Below, piece after piece: positions 15,136-23,174 of a DNA stretch of 64,000 bases. The translations under genes and the position numbers were made by a program. The stretch is from contig JAJBUA010000033.1 in NCBI GenBank assembly GCA_020860565.1, positions 1 to 64,000 of the forward strand. The letters run 5' to 3'. The notes beneath the pieces are model-generated. The model was not told where the DNA came from. It saw only the letters and a list, made by a program, of their open reading frames with translations, and ran no database searches. Within the stretch, counting starts at the first letter, position 1. Each line of letters opens with the position of its first letter. This stretch comes from Clostridiales bacterium. GTDB taxonomy: Bacteria; Bacillota; Clostridia; Lachnospirales; Lachnospiraceae.

Positions 15136-15240
15136 GTTACTTTTCTCCCTTCATTAAAAAATCGTGATTGTAAAATTCAGTAGTTTTTACTGTTCCTCTG
15201 CAAGAACCTGTACTTGTCGTACTTCTTTTAGTCTGTTCGC

Positions 15241-15256
15241 CAACTTGTATTACAGC
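15241..15256. promoter_or_regulatory. Operator copy 1 (GntR-type site) at the dctP promoter
   Basis: CAACTTGTATTACAGC at 15241-15256 is identical to 15432-15447. The core TGTA-T-TACA is an inverted repeat that fits the GT...AC layout of GntR/FadR operators. It lies just downstream of the dctP -10 box, where a bound repressor would block initiation. Confidence 0.7.
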
Positions 15257-15263
15257 TAGGTTC

Positions 15264-15292
15264 ATTATAGAAATCCCATAAATAAATGTCAA
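15264..15292 (-). promoter_or_regulatory. Promoter of the dctP operon
   Basis: On the minus strand TTGACA (15292-15287) and TATAAT (15269-15264) with a 17-bp spacer: perfect consensus. The start of the dctP gene is about 120 bp downstream. The 350-bp stretch 15136-15486 holds this promoter, the divergent one and the two operators; the AT-rich middle shows nothing else. Confidence 0.85.
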
Positions 15293-15401
15293 TATTTAAT
15301 TTTAAAAAAGAACAATTTCTGCTCTTTCAACAAATTTCTGCCTTGATTTTTGTGCAAAATGCCAGTTTTTTCAAGTATGAACAAAATATTTCCTTAAATC
15401 A

Positions 15402-15430
15402 TTGCTTTTTCCCGGTTTTTTCATTATAAT
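15402..15430 (+). promoter_or_regulatory. Promoter of the dehydratase gene
   Basis: TTGCTT (15402-15407) and TATAAT (15425-15430) with a 17-bp spacer, followed 2 bp later by operator copy 2. Confidence 0.75.
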
Positions 15431-15431
15431 T

Positions 15432-15447
15432 CAACTTGTATTACAGC
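15432..15447. promoter_or_regulatory. Operator copy 2 (GntR-type site) at the dehydratase promoter
   Basis: Identical 16-bp copy of the site at 15241-15256, in the same orientation. It covers the expected transcription start of the plus-strand promoter. The pair implies joint repression of transport and catabolism. Confidence 0.7.
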
Positions 15448-15486
15448 CTATTATTCATCATCATGTATGACAAGGAGGTTTCTATC

Positions 15487-16737
15487 ATGGCTACTCAGAT
15501 TCGCTCAGTCCGCGCAATTGAAACCGCTCCAGGCGGCATCAATCTGCTTGTTGTAAAAATTGAAACAAACGTAGATGGTCTTTATGGTCTCGGATGCTCC
15601 ACTTTTTGTTATCGAACGGCAACTGTCAAACATTTAATTGAAACTTATATTGCTCCTCTGCTCATCGGCAGAGAGGTCAGCCGCATATCGGATCTCTGGC
15701 AGTTAATGCACCAGAATGCTTACTGGAGATCGGGACCTATCGAAAACAATGCGATCTCCGGCGTCGATATGGCACTGTGGGATATCAAAGGAAAGATGGC
15801 CGGTATGCCTCTGTATGAACTGTTCGGCGGAAAAATGCGGGACGGCATACCGGTTTACCGTCATGCTGATGGCCGCGATATTCACGAATTAATTGAAGAT
15901 ATTAAAGGTTATCAGAGCATTGGCCTCAAATATATCCGCTGTCAGCTGGGCGCCTATGGCGGCACGGAATATGGAACTGCCTGCCCGGGCGCAGCTAAAA
16001 ATGCCAATATCGGTACTTACATTGACTCCAACCTTTATATGAGAAACACCGTAAAGATGTTCGAAGAACTTCGCGTACAATTAGGCGACGAGATCGAATT
16101 TGTCCACGACGTCCATGAACGGATCAGTCCCGCTCAGGCCAGAGAGTTCTGCCATTCTCTGGATCCTTATCGTCTATTCTTCCTGGAAGACGTCGTATCT
16201 CCGGAAAACGTAAACTGGCTCCGCGAGATTCATAATTACTGCACGACGCCTCTCAGTCATGGTGAACTTTATGTAAATACCAATGAATGGCACAACGCTG
16301 TGATCGAACATAGTGTCGATTACCTGCGTCCTCATTTATCTGACATCGGAGGCATCACTCCGGCATTGCGCATGGCTGCGTTTGCCAATCAGTTCGGCGT
16401 GCGGACCTGCTGGCACTGTCCGCCGGATCTGTCTCCGGTAGGCGCCGCCGCAATCATCCATATTGATCTTGCGATTCCTAACTTCGGACTTCAGGAATGG
16501 AGCGGTATCAAGTCCTATCAGTTCCTGCAGCAGAATAAGACCGATGATACCGCAGACGCGTTGTATGAGGTATTTACCGGTATGCCCGAATATGACAACG
16601 GTTACGTTTACGTATCCGACAAACCAGGACTCGGCGTAGATATCGACGAAAAAGCCGCGGCCCGCTACTCCTGCGATCACCCGGTTACTCTGTGGACTCA
16701 GACCCGTAACCCAGACGGTTCTCTTCAGACTCCATAG
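15487..16737 (+). CDS. Enolase-superfamily acid-sugar dehydratase (mannonate dehydratase/RspA-like)
   Basis: The 416-residue protein belongs to the mandelate racemase/enolase superfamily, ManD/RspA branch. The capping domain fills about residues 1-125, and the barrel carries metal ligands in VHDVHER, the Glu in FFLEDVV and the Glu in SHGELY, with a catalytic His in WHCPPDLSPVG. Members dehydrate D-mannonate, D-gluconate or related acids to 2-keto-3-deoxy acids. The start at 15487 is chosen because AAGGAGG lies 7 nt before the ATG; a 17-codon longer frame would cross that site and the promoter region. It is divergent from the TRAP operon and shares the GntR-type operators, so the transported substrate is probably an aldonic or uronic acid. 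Confidence 0.9.
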   Translation: MATQIRSVRAIETAPGGINLLVVKIETNVDGLYGLGCSTFCYRTATVKHLIETYIAPLLIGREVSRISDLWQLMHQNAYWRSGPIENNAISGVDMALWDIKGKMAGMPLYELFGGKMRDGIPVYRHADGRDIHELIEDIKGYQSIGLKYIRCQLGAYGGTEYGTACPGAAKNANIGTYIDSNLYMRNTVKMFEELRVQLGDEIEFVHDVHERISPAQAREFCHSLDPYRLFFLEDVVSPENVNWLREIHNYCTTPLSHGELYVNTNEWHNAVIEHSVDYLRPHLSDIGGITPALRMAAFANQFGVRTCWHCPPDLSPVGAAAIIHIDLAIPNFGLQEWSGIKSYQFLQQNKTDDTADALYEVFTGMPEYDNGYVYVSDKPGLGVDIDEKAAARYSCDHPVTLWTQTRNPDGSLQTP

Positions 16738-16842
16738 AATCAAGAGAATAATCCTTAACGCACGTTCGCGCTATCGCTGAGTACCGGTGGCGCTCAGCGC
16801 TCTGCCCGGAGGACTTTTTATCTTACAACGAACTTTCCTATA

Positions 16843-16890
16843 AAAGCAGGAAAACTGAGTACCTCGTACTTTGTCTTTCCTGCTTTACCT
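16843..16890 (+). terminator. Terminator after the dehydratase gene
   Basis: AAAGCAGGAAA (16843-16853) pairs with TTTCCTGCTTT (16876-16886), followed by ACCTTTT. The gap 16738-17008 also holds a CGCTGAG/CTCAGCG hairpin near 16775-16798 and the rqcH promoter. Confidence 0.8.
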
Positions 16891-16946
16891 TTTATCCTGA
16901 CTCCGTCCCCCCCTTATCCCGGAAGCTTTAAACTCATTTTGCCGAC

Positions 16947-16975
16947 TTGTAAAAATACCGCGATTCTGCTATAGT
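16947..16975 (+). promoter_or_regulatory. Promoter of rqcH
   Basis: TTGTAA (16947-16952) and TATAGT (16970-16975) with a 17-bp spacer, 33 bp before the ATG. Confidence 0.65.
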
Positions 16976-17008
16976 TATCCTGTCAAAAAATAAGTTGGGA
17001 GTGATTTT

Positions 17009-18748
17009 ATGGCACTTGACGGAATCGTAATCGCAAATCTGACACACGACCTGTCGGAAAAGCTCACCGGCGGAAAGATCAATAAGATCGCGCAGCCGGA
17101 GAAGGACGAGCTTCTCTTTACAATAAAAAACGGCCGGGAACAATACCGGGTCTCTCTGTCTGCCAGCGCAAGCCTGCCGCTGGTTTATTTTACCTCACAT
17201 AACAAGACGGCGCCGCTCACGGCTCCGAATTTCTGTATGCTGCTGCGCAAGCATATCGGCTCCGGGCGCATCATCCGTGTGTGTCAGCCCGGTCTGGAAC
17301 GCGTCATCGAATTTGAGATCGAGCATCTGGACGAAATGGGCGATATCCGCCGCAAACGGCTGATCGTAGAGCTGATGGGCAAACACAGCAATATCATTTT
17401 CTGCCGGGAGGATGGCATCATTCTCGACAGCATTAAACATATCTCGTCTCAGATCAGTTCGGTGCGGGAAGTCCTGCCTGGGCGCAATTATTTCATCCCG
17501 CAAACAACAGAAAAAGCAGATCCCTTTACAGTTACAGAGGAAGATTTTATTTCCCGGATCGGCTCCGCCCCCGCGCCTCTGCAAAAAGCACTGTACCAGA
17601 AACTCACCGGTATCAGCCCGATCATGGCGACGGAACTGTGCCATATGGCTTCTTTGGACGGCGACATTTCCGCAAATACGTACTCTGCTACAGAACTGAC
17701 ACATCTCTACCATATGTTTTCTCTGATGATGGATGATGTCAGAAACGCCCGTTTTACACCCAATATCGTCTATCGGGACGACGAGCCGGAGGAATACGCT
17801 TCTCTTCCGCTGACCTGTCTGGCCGGAGAATCACGCAGGGCAGTTGTTTTCTCCAGTATCAGTGAACTTCTGGAACAGTATTACGCACAGAAAAGTATCC
17901 TGACCCGCATCCGGCAGAAATCCGCCGATCTGCGCAAAATCATCCAGACCGATCTGGAACGCAATTATAAAAAATATGACCTGCAGCTCAAGCAGCTCAA
18001 AGATACAGAAAAACGTGACCAGTATAAAGTCTGGGGAGAACTGATCAATACCTACGGCTATGAACTGTCCGGCGGCGAGAAAGAACTCCGCTGCCTCAAT
18101 TATTACACCGGTCAGGAGATCCGTATCCCTCTGGATACAAAACTCTCTGCTCAGGAAAATTCACAGAAATATTTCGCCCGCTATAATAAACTCAAACGAA
18201 CCAACGAGGCCATGAATGAACAGATTCAGGAGACCCGCCGGGTGATCGACCATCTCGAATCGATCAGTACCTCTCTCGATATCGCGGTCAAAGAGGAGGA
18301 ACTCACCCAGATCCGTGAGGAGCTGATGGAGTATGGCTTTATCCGCAAACGTCCCGCCGGAAGCAAAAAGCCGAAAATCACCAGCCGACCCTATCATTAT
18401 CTATCAAGCGACGGCTTCCATATCTATGTCGGCAAAAATAATTATCAGAACGAAGAAGTCACCTTTAAAATCGCGGATGGCGGCGACTGGTGGTTTCATG
18501 CCAAGGGCATCCCCGGTTCTCACGTCATCGTCAAGACCGAAGGAAAGGAACTCCCGGACCGGGTCTTTGAAGAAGCGGCTTCTCTTGCCGCCTATTACTC
18601 AAAGGGCCGCGCGTCAGAGAAAGTCGAGATCGATTATATCCAGCGCAAACACGTCAAAAAAGCCGCGGGAGGCGCACCGGGATTTGTCATTTATCATACC
18701 AATTATTCCATGGTGGCCGTACCGCGGCTGGAACTGCGGGAGGTGTAA
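17009..18748 (+). CDS. rqcH: Rqc2/NEMF homolog RqcH (NFACT family ribosome quality control protein)
   Basis: The 579-residue protein is of the NFACT family (older name fibronectin-binding protein A). It starts MALDGIVIANLTHDLSEKL, has the NFACT-N domain (about 1-180) with RRKRLIVELMGKHSNII, helix-hairpin and coiled-coil segments (about 290-440), and the NFACT-R domain (about 460-560) with GDWWFHAKGIPGSHVIVK. In Bacillus, RqcH binds 50S subunits blocked by peptidyl-tRNA and recruits tRNA-Ala to add alanine tails for degradation. The length is normal. It stands alone as a plus-strand gene with its own promoter, ending two bases before the convergent ABC ATPase gene. Confidence 0.94.
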   Translation: MALDGIVIANLTHDLSEKLTGGKINKIAQPEKDELLFTIKNGREQYRVSLSASASLPLVYFTSHNKTAPLTAPNFCMLLRKHIGSGRIIRVCQPGLERVIEFEIEHLDEMGDIRRKRLIVELMGKHSNIIFCREDGIILDSIKHISSQISSVREVLPGRNYFIPQTTEKADPFTVTEEDFISRIGSAPAPLQKALYQKLTGISPIMATELCHMASLDGDISANTYSATELTHLYHMFSLMMDDVRNARFTPNIVYRDDEPEEYASLPLTCLAGESRRAVVFSSISELLEQYYAQKSILTRIRQKSADLRKIIQTDLERNYKKYDLQLKQLKDTEKRDQYKVWGELINTYGYELSGGEKELRCLNYYTGQEIRIPLDTKLSAQENSQKYFARYNKLKRTNEAMNEQIQETRRVIDHLESISTSLDIAVKEEELTQIREELMEYGFIRKRPAGSKKPKITSRPYHYLSSDGFHIYVGKNNYQNEEVTFKIADGGDWWFHAKGIPGSHVIVKTEGKELPDRVFEEAASLAAYYSKGRASEKVEIDYIQRKHVKKAAGGAPGFVIYHTNYSMVAVPRLELREV

Positions 18749-18750
18749 AA

Positions 18751-19827
18751 CTACAGAATATAAACCCCCGCCGGATCGAAGTCCAGATATGCTTTCTCTC
18801 CAGTCTCGTAAACGCGGCGGTTGACCGGATGATAGTCGGTGATCTGCACTTCCATATCGCCGATGCTCATCTGATAATACTGATAAGCGCCCATGAAGGT
18901 GGACAAGGTGACGGTGCCCTGGATCACGCCCTGATCGGCGAGTTTGGCGGCCTCCGGACGGATGACCAGGGATGCTGTGTCACCGGTTTTCGCGCCGACG
19001 TAATTAGCTACCTCGATCTCCTCCCCGGCCACGCGGATCCTTGCCGTATCGCCGGAAGTGTTTACCACCTGACAGTCGAGAAAGTTTGCCTCGCCGATAA
19101 AATCCGCCACAAATTTGGAATGTGGATGGTAATAGATCTCCCGCGGTGTTCCGATCTGCTCGACCTTGCCGCGGCTCATGATGATGATCTTATCAGATAT
19201 GCTCATCGCCTCAGACTGGTCGTGGGTCACGTAGATTGCGGTGATGCCGACTTTCTGCTGGATCTTGCGGATCTCGGTCCGCATCGTTACGCGCAGCTTT
19301 GCGTCCAGATTGCTCAATGGCTCGTCAAAAAGCAGCACGCCCGGCTCCAACACCAGAGCCCGCGCCAGTGCCACACGCTGCTGCTGGCCGCCGGAAAGCT
19401 GGTTGGTCATACGGGATTCCATTCCTTCCATCTCCACCAGTTTCAGAATATCCAGAACCTTTTCCCGGATCTCATCTTTTGGCAGCTTGCGGATCTTCAG
19501 ACCATAAGCCACGTTATCAAATACGTTGTAATGCGGCAGCAGCGCATAGCTCTGAAATACCATCGCCGTATCGCGCTTGTTAGGCGTCAGGCTGTTGATC
19601 GCCTCGTCGTCCATGTATACCTCGCCCTCGTCCGGGCTCTCAAATCCCGCGATCATACGCAGGATCGTCGTCTTGCCGCAGCCGGAAGGCCCCAGCAGCG
19701 TCACAAAAGTACCCGGCTCAATATCCAGGTTTGCGTCCTGAACCGCGTAGAACTCCTTTCCGGTCTTGGGGTCATTGTAAATTTTTGAAATATGCTCCAG
19801 GCGCACGCCTTTTTTCTTCTTCTCCAT
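18751..19827 (-). CDS. ABC transporter ATP-binding protein (FbpC/PotA-like)
   Basis: The 358-residue protein has Walker A GPSGCGKTT near residue 45, Q-loop FQSYALLPHYNVFDNVAYGL, signature LSGGQQQRVALARAL near 142, Walker B VLLFDEPLSNLDAKLR and the H-loop YVTHDQSEAMSISD, then a C-terminal TOBE domain (about 275-355). The closest types are importers of ferric iron, polyamines or phosphonates. It follows the two-domain permease gene by four bases, so the order is binding protein, permease, ATPase, the FbpABC arrangement. It lies end to end with rqcH. Confidence 0.94.
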   Translation of the reverse strand: MEKKKKGVRLEHISKIYNDPKTGKEFYAVQDANLDIEPGTFVTLLGPSGCGKTTILRMIAGFESPDEGEVYMDDEAINSLTPNKRDTAMVFQSYALLPHYNVFDNVAYGLKIRKLPKDEIREKVLDILKLVEMEGMESRMTNQLSGGQQQRVALARALVLEPGVLLFDEPLSNLDAKLRVTMRTEIRKIQQKVGITAIYVTHDQSEAMSISDKIIIMSRGKVEQIGTPREIYYHPHSKFVADFIGEANFLDCQVVNTSGDTARIRVAGEEIEVANYVGAKTGDTASLVIRPEAAKLADQGVIQGTVTLSTFMGAYQYYQMSIGDMEVQITDYHPVNRRVYETGEKAYLDFDPAGVYIL

Positions 19828-19831
19828 CTGA

Positions 19832-21541
19832 TCAGTCCTCCTCTTTGATCTTGCGGCTCACACCGAAAAATTTAATCAGCGTATTCATCACCAGCACCGC
19901 GCCGTAGGTAATCGCAATCAGTACCGTGGCGTAGGCACAGGCGACGCCATAGTTGCCCTTCTCTGCCTGTTCATTGATCTGGCAGGTAATCAGCAGGAAA
20001 TCCGGCGTCACCAGCAGAATGATGGCTGAGATTGCCGTAATGCTGCGGACAAAAGCGGTAACCAGTCCGCTGAAGAACGAATCCTTGATCAGCGGCAGCG
20101 TCACAGTCATAAAGACATAGGCAGAATTGGCACCCATGTCATACGCCGACTCTTCGATCGACTTATCGATCTGGCGCAATGCCGAGATGCCGCTTCGTGT
20201 CCCCGTCGGCAGACTTCGCACGATAAATACAATGATCAGAATCAGGCTGGTCCCATAGAGACCGCTCATCAGACCGGTGCGGAACAGACCATTTGCATAG
20301 CCGCGGATATAACCGATACCAAGTACCGTACCGGGTACCGCCATCGCCAGCATGGATACAAACTCGATGAAACCTTTCAGCTTAAATGTCTTCTTGACCA
20401 CGAGGTAAGAAATAACCATCGAAAGGAATGCAGTCAGCGGCGACGCAATCAGAGAAAGCACAAAGGAGTCTTTAAATGCCTTCAGACCGCTCGTCTTGAG
20501 CATATACTGGAACCATTTCAGGCTCAGGCTGTAATCCCGTCCCCACAGGGTAAACAATGCTCCAAAGGGCACCATGATATAAAGAAGAAGGACAAAAGCA
20601 GCCACCAGACCGCAGAAAATGGTCAGCGGAACCGTCACGCTGGCATCCTCGATCAGCATCCGCTGGCGGGAAGCCTTACCGGTCAGAGTCGCTGCCGTCT
20701 TCTTTTCCAGGTAATATTTCTGGATCAGGAACAGCACCACCGTCAGGGACAGCAGGACAACCGACATCGCAGCTGCGCCCGTCGAGTCATAGGCTCCCGT
20801 CACCTGCAGATAGATCGTTGTTGCCAGTGTGTCATAAGAACCTCCGATCAGCATCGGATTGGCGAAATCCGCGACCGACTCGATAAACGTCACCAGAAAC
20901 GCGTTTCCCAGGCCCGGAAGCAGCAGGGGGAAGGTTACGCTCGTAAATACCTTCCAGCGGGTCGCCCCCATATCGCGGGTCGCTTCCTCCAGAGAAGGAT
21001 CGATGTTCTTTAACAGTCCCTTTAACATCAGATAGCAGACCGGAAAGAAGGTCATCGTCTGCACAATCGCGATGCCCTTTAACCCATATACATTGGAATC
21101 ATAAATATGCAGCAGCGACCGCGTGATCAGTCCGCTGCGGCCAAATAACATAATCATCGACAGGGAAAGTACAAACGGAGGCGAAACCACCGGAAGCATC
21201 GAAACCAGAGCAAACAGCTTTTCCAGAAGCTTCGTCTTCAGCTTCACATATACCTCCACATACGCGAAAAGCAGTCCGATCGCCGTCGACGCAAAGCCAA
21301 CAATAAGCCCCAGCACAAGCGTATTTTTAAATGCCTGCCGGAAGCGTTCCATGCTCAGGACCCGCTTAAATACATCCGCTGTGATCCTTCCCTCTGAGTA
21401 TACGCTGTCGATCAGCAGCATCAGCAGCGGATATAAAATAAAAAGTGATAAAAAGACCAGCAGAACCACAATCATGCTGATCAATATCGGATCAGAAAAA
21501 AATTTTTTGCGCTCAAGTTCCGCGCTCTGTCGTCTGGACAA
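19832..21541 (-). CDS. Fused two-domain ABC permease (FbpB/AfuB-like)
   Basis: The protein (569 residues from the chosen start) has about 12 membrane helices in two homologous halves, each with an EAA loop: EEATRDMGATRWKVFTSVTF near residue 210 and EESAYDMGANSAYVFMTVTL near 500. Both halves of the channel are in one chain, as in FbpB-type importers. I take the TTG at 21541 as the start, since AGGAAGGGGG lies about 7 nt before it; an ATG 24 codons earlier would place the start inside the hairpin of the structured element at 21571-21704. Substrate may be ferric iron, a phosphonate or a sugar phosphate. Confidence 0.9.
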   Translation of the reverse strand: MSRRQSAELERKKFFSDPILISMIVVLLVFLSLFILYPLLMLLIDSVYSEGRITADVFKRVLSMERFRQAFKNTLVLGLIVGFASTAIGLLFAYVEVYVKLKTKLLEKLFALVSMLPVVSPPFVLSLSMIMLFGRSGLITRSLLHIYDSNVYGLKGIAIVQTMTFFPVCYLMLKGLLKNIDPSLEEATRDMGATRWKVFTSVTFPLLLPGLGNAFLVTFIESVADFANPMLIGGSYDTLATTIYLQVTGAYDSTGAAAMSVVLLSLTVVLFLIQKYYLEKKTAATLTGKASRQRMLIEDASVTVPLTIFCGLVAAFVLLLYIMVPFGALFTLWGRDYSLSLKWFQYMLKTSGLKAFKDSFVLSLIASPLTAFLSMVISYLVVKKTFKLKGFIEFVSMLAMAVPGTVLGIGYIRGYANGLFRTGLMSGLYGTSLILIIVFIVRSLPTGTRSGISALRQIDKSIEESAYDMGANSAYVFMTVTLPLIKDSFFSGLVTAFVRSITAISAIILLVTPDFLLITCQINEQAEKGNYGVACAYATVLIAITYGAVLVMNTLIKFFGVSRKIKEED

Positions 21542-21570
21542 GGTCAGTCCCCCTTCCTCTTTCGGAATGT

Positions 21571-21670
21571 TTTGGAAGTCTGTAATCGAGTAGGAGGCAG
21601 CTTTTTGCCTCATACTCGTCTGCGCGAGCCGGGTGCGGCGTTAGCCGCAAAATACCTTGCTTGGCTCTGC
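21571..21670 (-). ncRNA. Structured element L2 (shared with 10941-11036)
   Basis: Stem CGAGTA-g-GAGGCA / TGCCTC-a-TACTCG (21587-21599, 21606-21618), then GAGCC/GGCTC (21626-21630, 21663-21667) enclosing TGCGGC-gtta-GCCGCA (21634-21649) with a side segment AATACCTTGC. The layout, the TGCGCAT flank and the position after a terminator match element L1. In the stems most differences between copies keep pairing, while the unpaired segment is conserved. It lies in the gap between the binding protein and permease genes. Confidence 0.55.
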
Positions 21671-21675
21671 GCATA

Positions 21676-21704
21676 TAAAAGGAATGCCGCGCAACGCGCG
21701 GCAT
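21676..21704 (-). terminator. Terminator after the FbpA-like gene
   Basis: ATGCCGCGC (21684-21692) pairs with GCGCGGCAT (21696-21704). In the minus direction it is followed by TCCTTTTATA. It would lower permease and ATPase expression compared with the binding protein. Confidence 0.7.
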
Positions 21705-21730
21705 ACTCCTCTCATTATCTCCAATACAGA

Positions 21731-22945
21731 TTACTCGGTCAGGAATCTGCCGGAATCCGCGCTGTCAGCAGAGCTTCCCAGTGCCTCAAAGAAGTCTTCA
21801 ACATACTGTGCGCTGTTTGCTTTGGCATCCTCGAAATCATAATCAATCGTCAGGCTCAGATCCAGACCAAACTCCTCCGCCTCTTCCGGCTGGGTCGCGT
21901 TCGTGATTACCAGGAACTGATAAGAACCGTTGTCTTTTGCCAGGTCAACACAATCCGGAGACAGTGCATACTCGATCCACAGCTTCGCTGCGTTCGGATG
22001 AGCACATCCCTTGAAGATCGCGGTTGCGCCGATCTCAGCAGAGGTTCCCTCGCTCGGAACGATCAGGCCGATGTTGTCATAGCCCTGCAGGATCTGGTAG
22101 ATACCGTCATGCAGGAAGCCGATGCCGATTACACATTCGCCCGGGCCTACCATCTTGGACGGGCCGGAACCGGACTTGGTATACTGGATTACATTCTGAT
22201 CCAGAGCCTTGAAATATTCCATCGCCTCGTCATGGCCCTTCATCTGCACCATCGTGTTAATAACCAGCTTTGCCGTACCTGCGGTATTCGGATTGGACAG
22301 CATAATCAGGCCCTTATACTCTTCTTTAATCAGGTCATCCCAGGACTGCGGAGCTTCCAGACCCAGACGCTCCAGTTCTTCATTGTTTACCATGAAGCCA
22401 AGAATACCACTGTAAATGCCGTACCATTTGTTTTCCGGATCCTTATACTGGTCACCCATCAGGTTCACCGCATTCATCGCATCATAAGCTTCCAGAAGGT
22501 CATCCGCCACCGCTTCGTTGTAAGGATCGGTCGTTCCGCCAAACCAGACGTCGCCGGACGGATTGCCCGCTTCTTCCTTCACTTTCGTATAAACCTCAGA
22601 AGTAGAAAGTCTCTGATACTTTACGGTAATGCCATACAGCTTTTCAAAATTCTGACAAGCCGCCGCCAGATATTCTTCCTCGCAGGAACCGTATACGGTC
22701 AGTTCACCCTCTGCCTTAGCCGCTTCGATCCGCGCATCCATGTCGCCGGAAGCTGCTTCCGCTTCGGTCTCTGCCTCTGCCGCCGCTTCGGTTTCTGCCG
22801 CCTCAGTCTCGGCTGCCTCGGTTTCTGCTTCTGCAGCAGCCTCAGTTGCCGCTGCCGTGGTGCTGGATGTACTTGAACTGCTTCCGCAGGCCGTCAGACC
22901 CAGAACCATCGAACAGGCCAGTAAAAGTGCCATTTTTTTCTTCAT
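21731..22945 (-). CDS. ABC transporter solute-binding lipoprotein (FbpA/AfuA-like)
   Basis: The 404-residue protein has a lipoprotein signal (lipobox LTAC, Cys near residue 20), then a striking Ala/Glu/Thr-rich linker to about residue 65 made of repeated AETEA/AAETEA units, then a type 2 periplasmic-binding domain from LTVYGSCEEEYLAAACQNFE onward, with KVKEEAGNPSGDVWFGGTTDP and PSKMVGPGECVIGIGFLHDG. These fit the ferric-iron and phosphorylated-sugar binding branch. It likely captures the substrate for the fused permease and ATPase downstream, from which it is separated by a terminator and a structured element. It is divergent from the sensor kinase gene. Confidence 0.9.
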   Translation of the reverse strand: MKKKMALLLACSMVLGLTACGSSSSTSSTTAAATEAAAEAETEAAETEAAETEAAAEAETEAEAASGDMDARIEAAKAEGELTVYGSCEEEYLAAACQNFEKLYGITVKYQRLSTSEVYTKVKEEAGNPSGDVWFGGTTDPYNEAVADDLLEAYDAMNAVNLMGDQYKDPENKWYGIYSGILGFMVNNEELERLGLEAPQSWDDLIKEEYKGLIMLSNPNTAGTAKLVINTMVQMKGHDEAMEYFKALDQNVIQYTKSGSGPSKMVGPGECVIGIGFLHDGIYQILQGYDNIGLIVPSEGTSAEIGATAIFKGCAHPNAAKLWIEYALSPDCVDLAKDNGSYQFLVITNATQPEEAEEFGLDLSLTIDYDFEDAKANSAQYVEDFFEALGSSADSADSGRFLTE

Positions 22946-23174
22946 AAATAAATGTTCCTCCTTTTTTCCAGATGTTATCTATTTTACCACAAACAGGAGG
23001 AAATTCCTACTATAATTTTACCTATATTTTACAAATACCCGCCTTATCAGCCATTCGAAGACATTTTCTTTTCATCAGATTTTACCTAACTATTACAGAA
23101 CCCTGCTAACAACAATCTCTGGCGCATGGTATAATAAAATTATACAGCAAAGCTTCGAATATGAGGTGTGTTAC

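Noticed and set aside
21542-21613. Upstream ATG start for the FbpB-like permease
   Set aside because: Those 24 codons form the hairpin of element L2, and a better ribosome binding site precedes TTG at 21541.
21572-22876. Long plus-strand open frame (434 codons) opposite the FbpA-like gene
   Set aside because: It is antisense to a well-supported lipoprotein gene, has no family features, and reflects the codon bias of the real gene.
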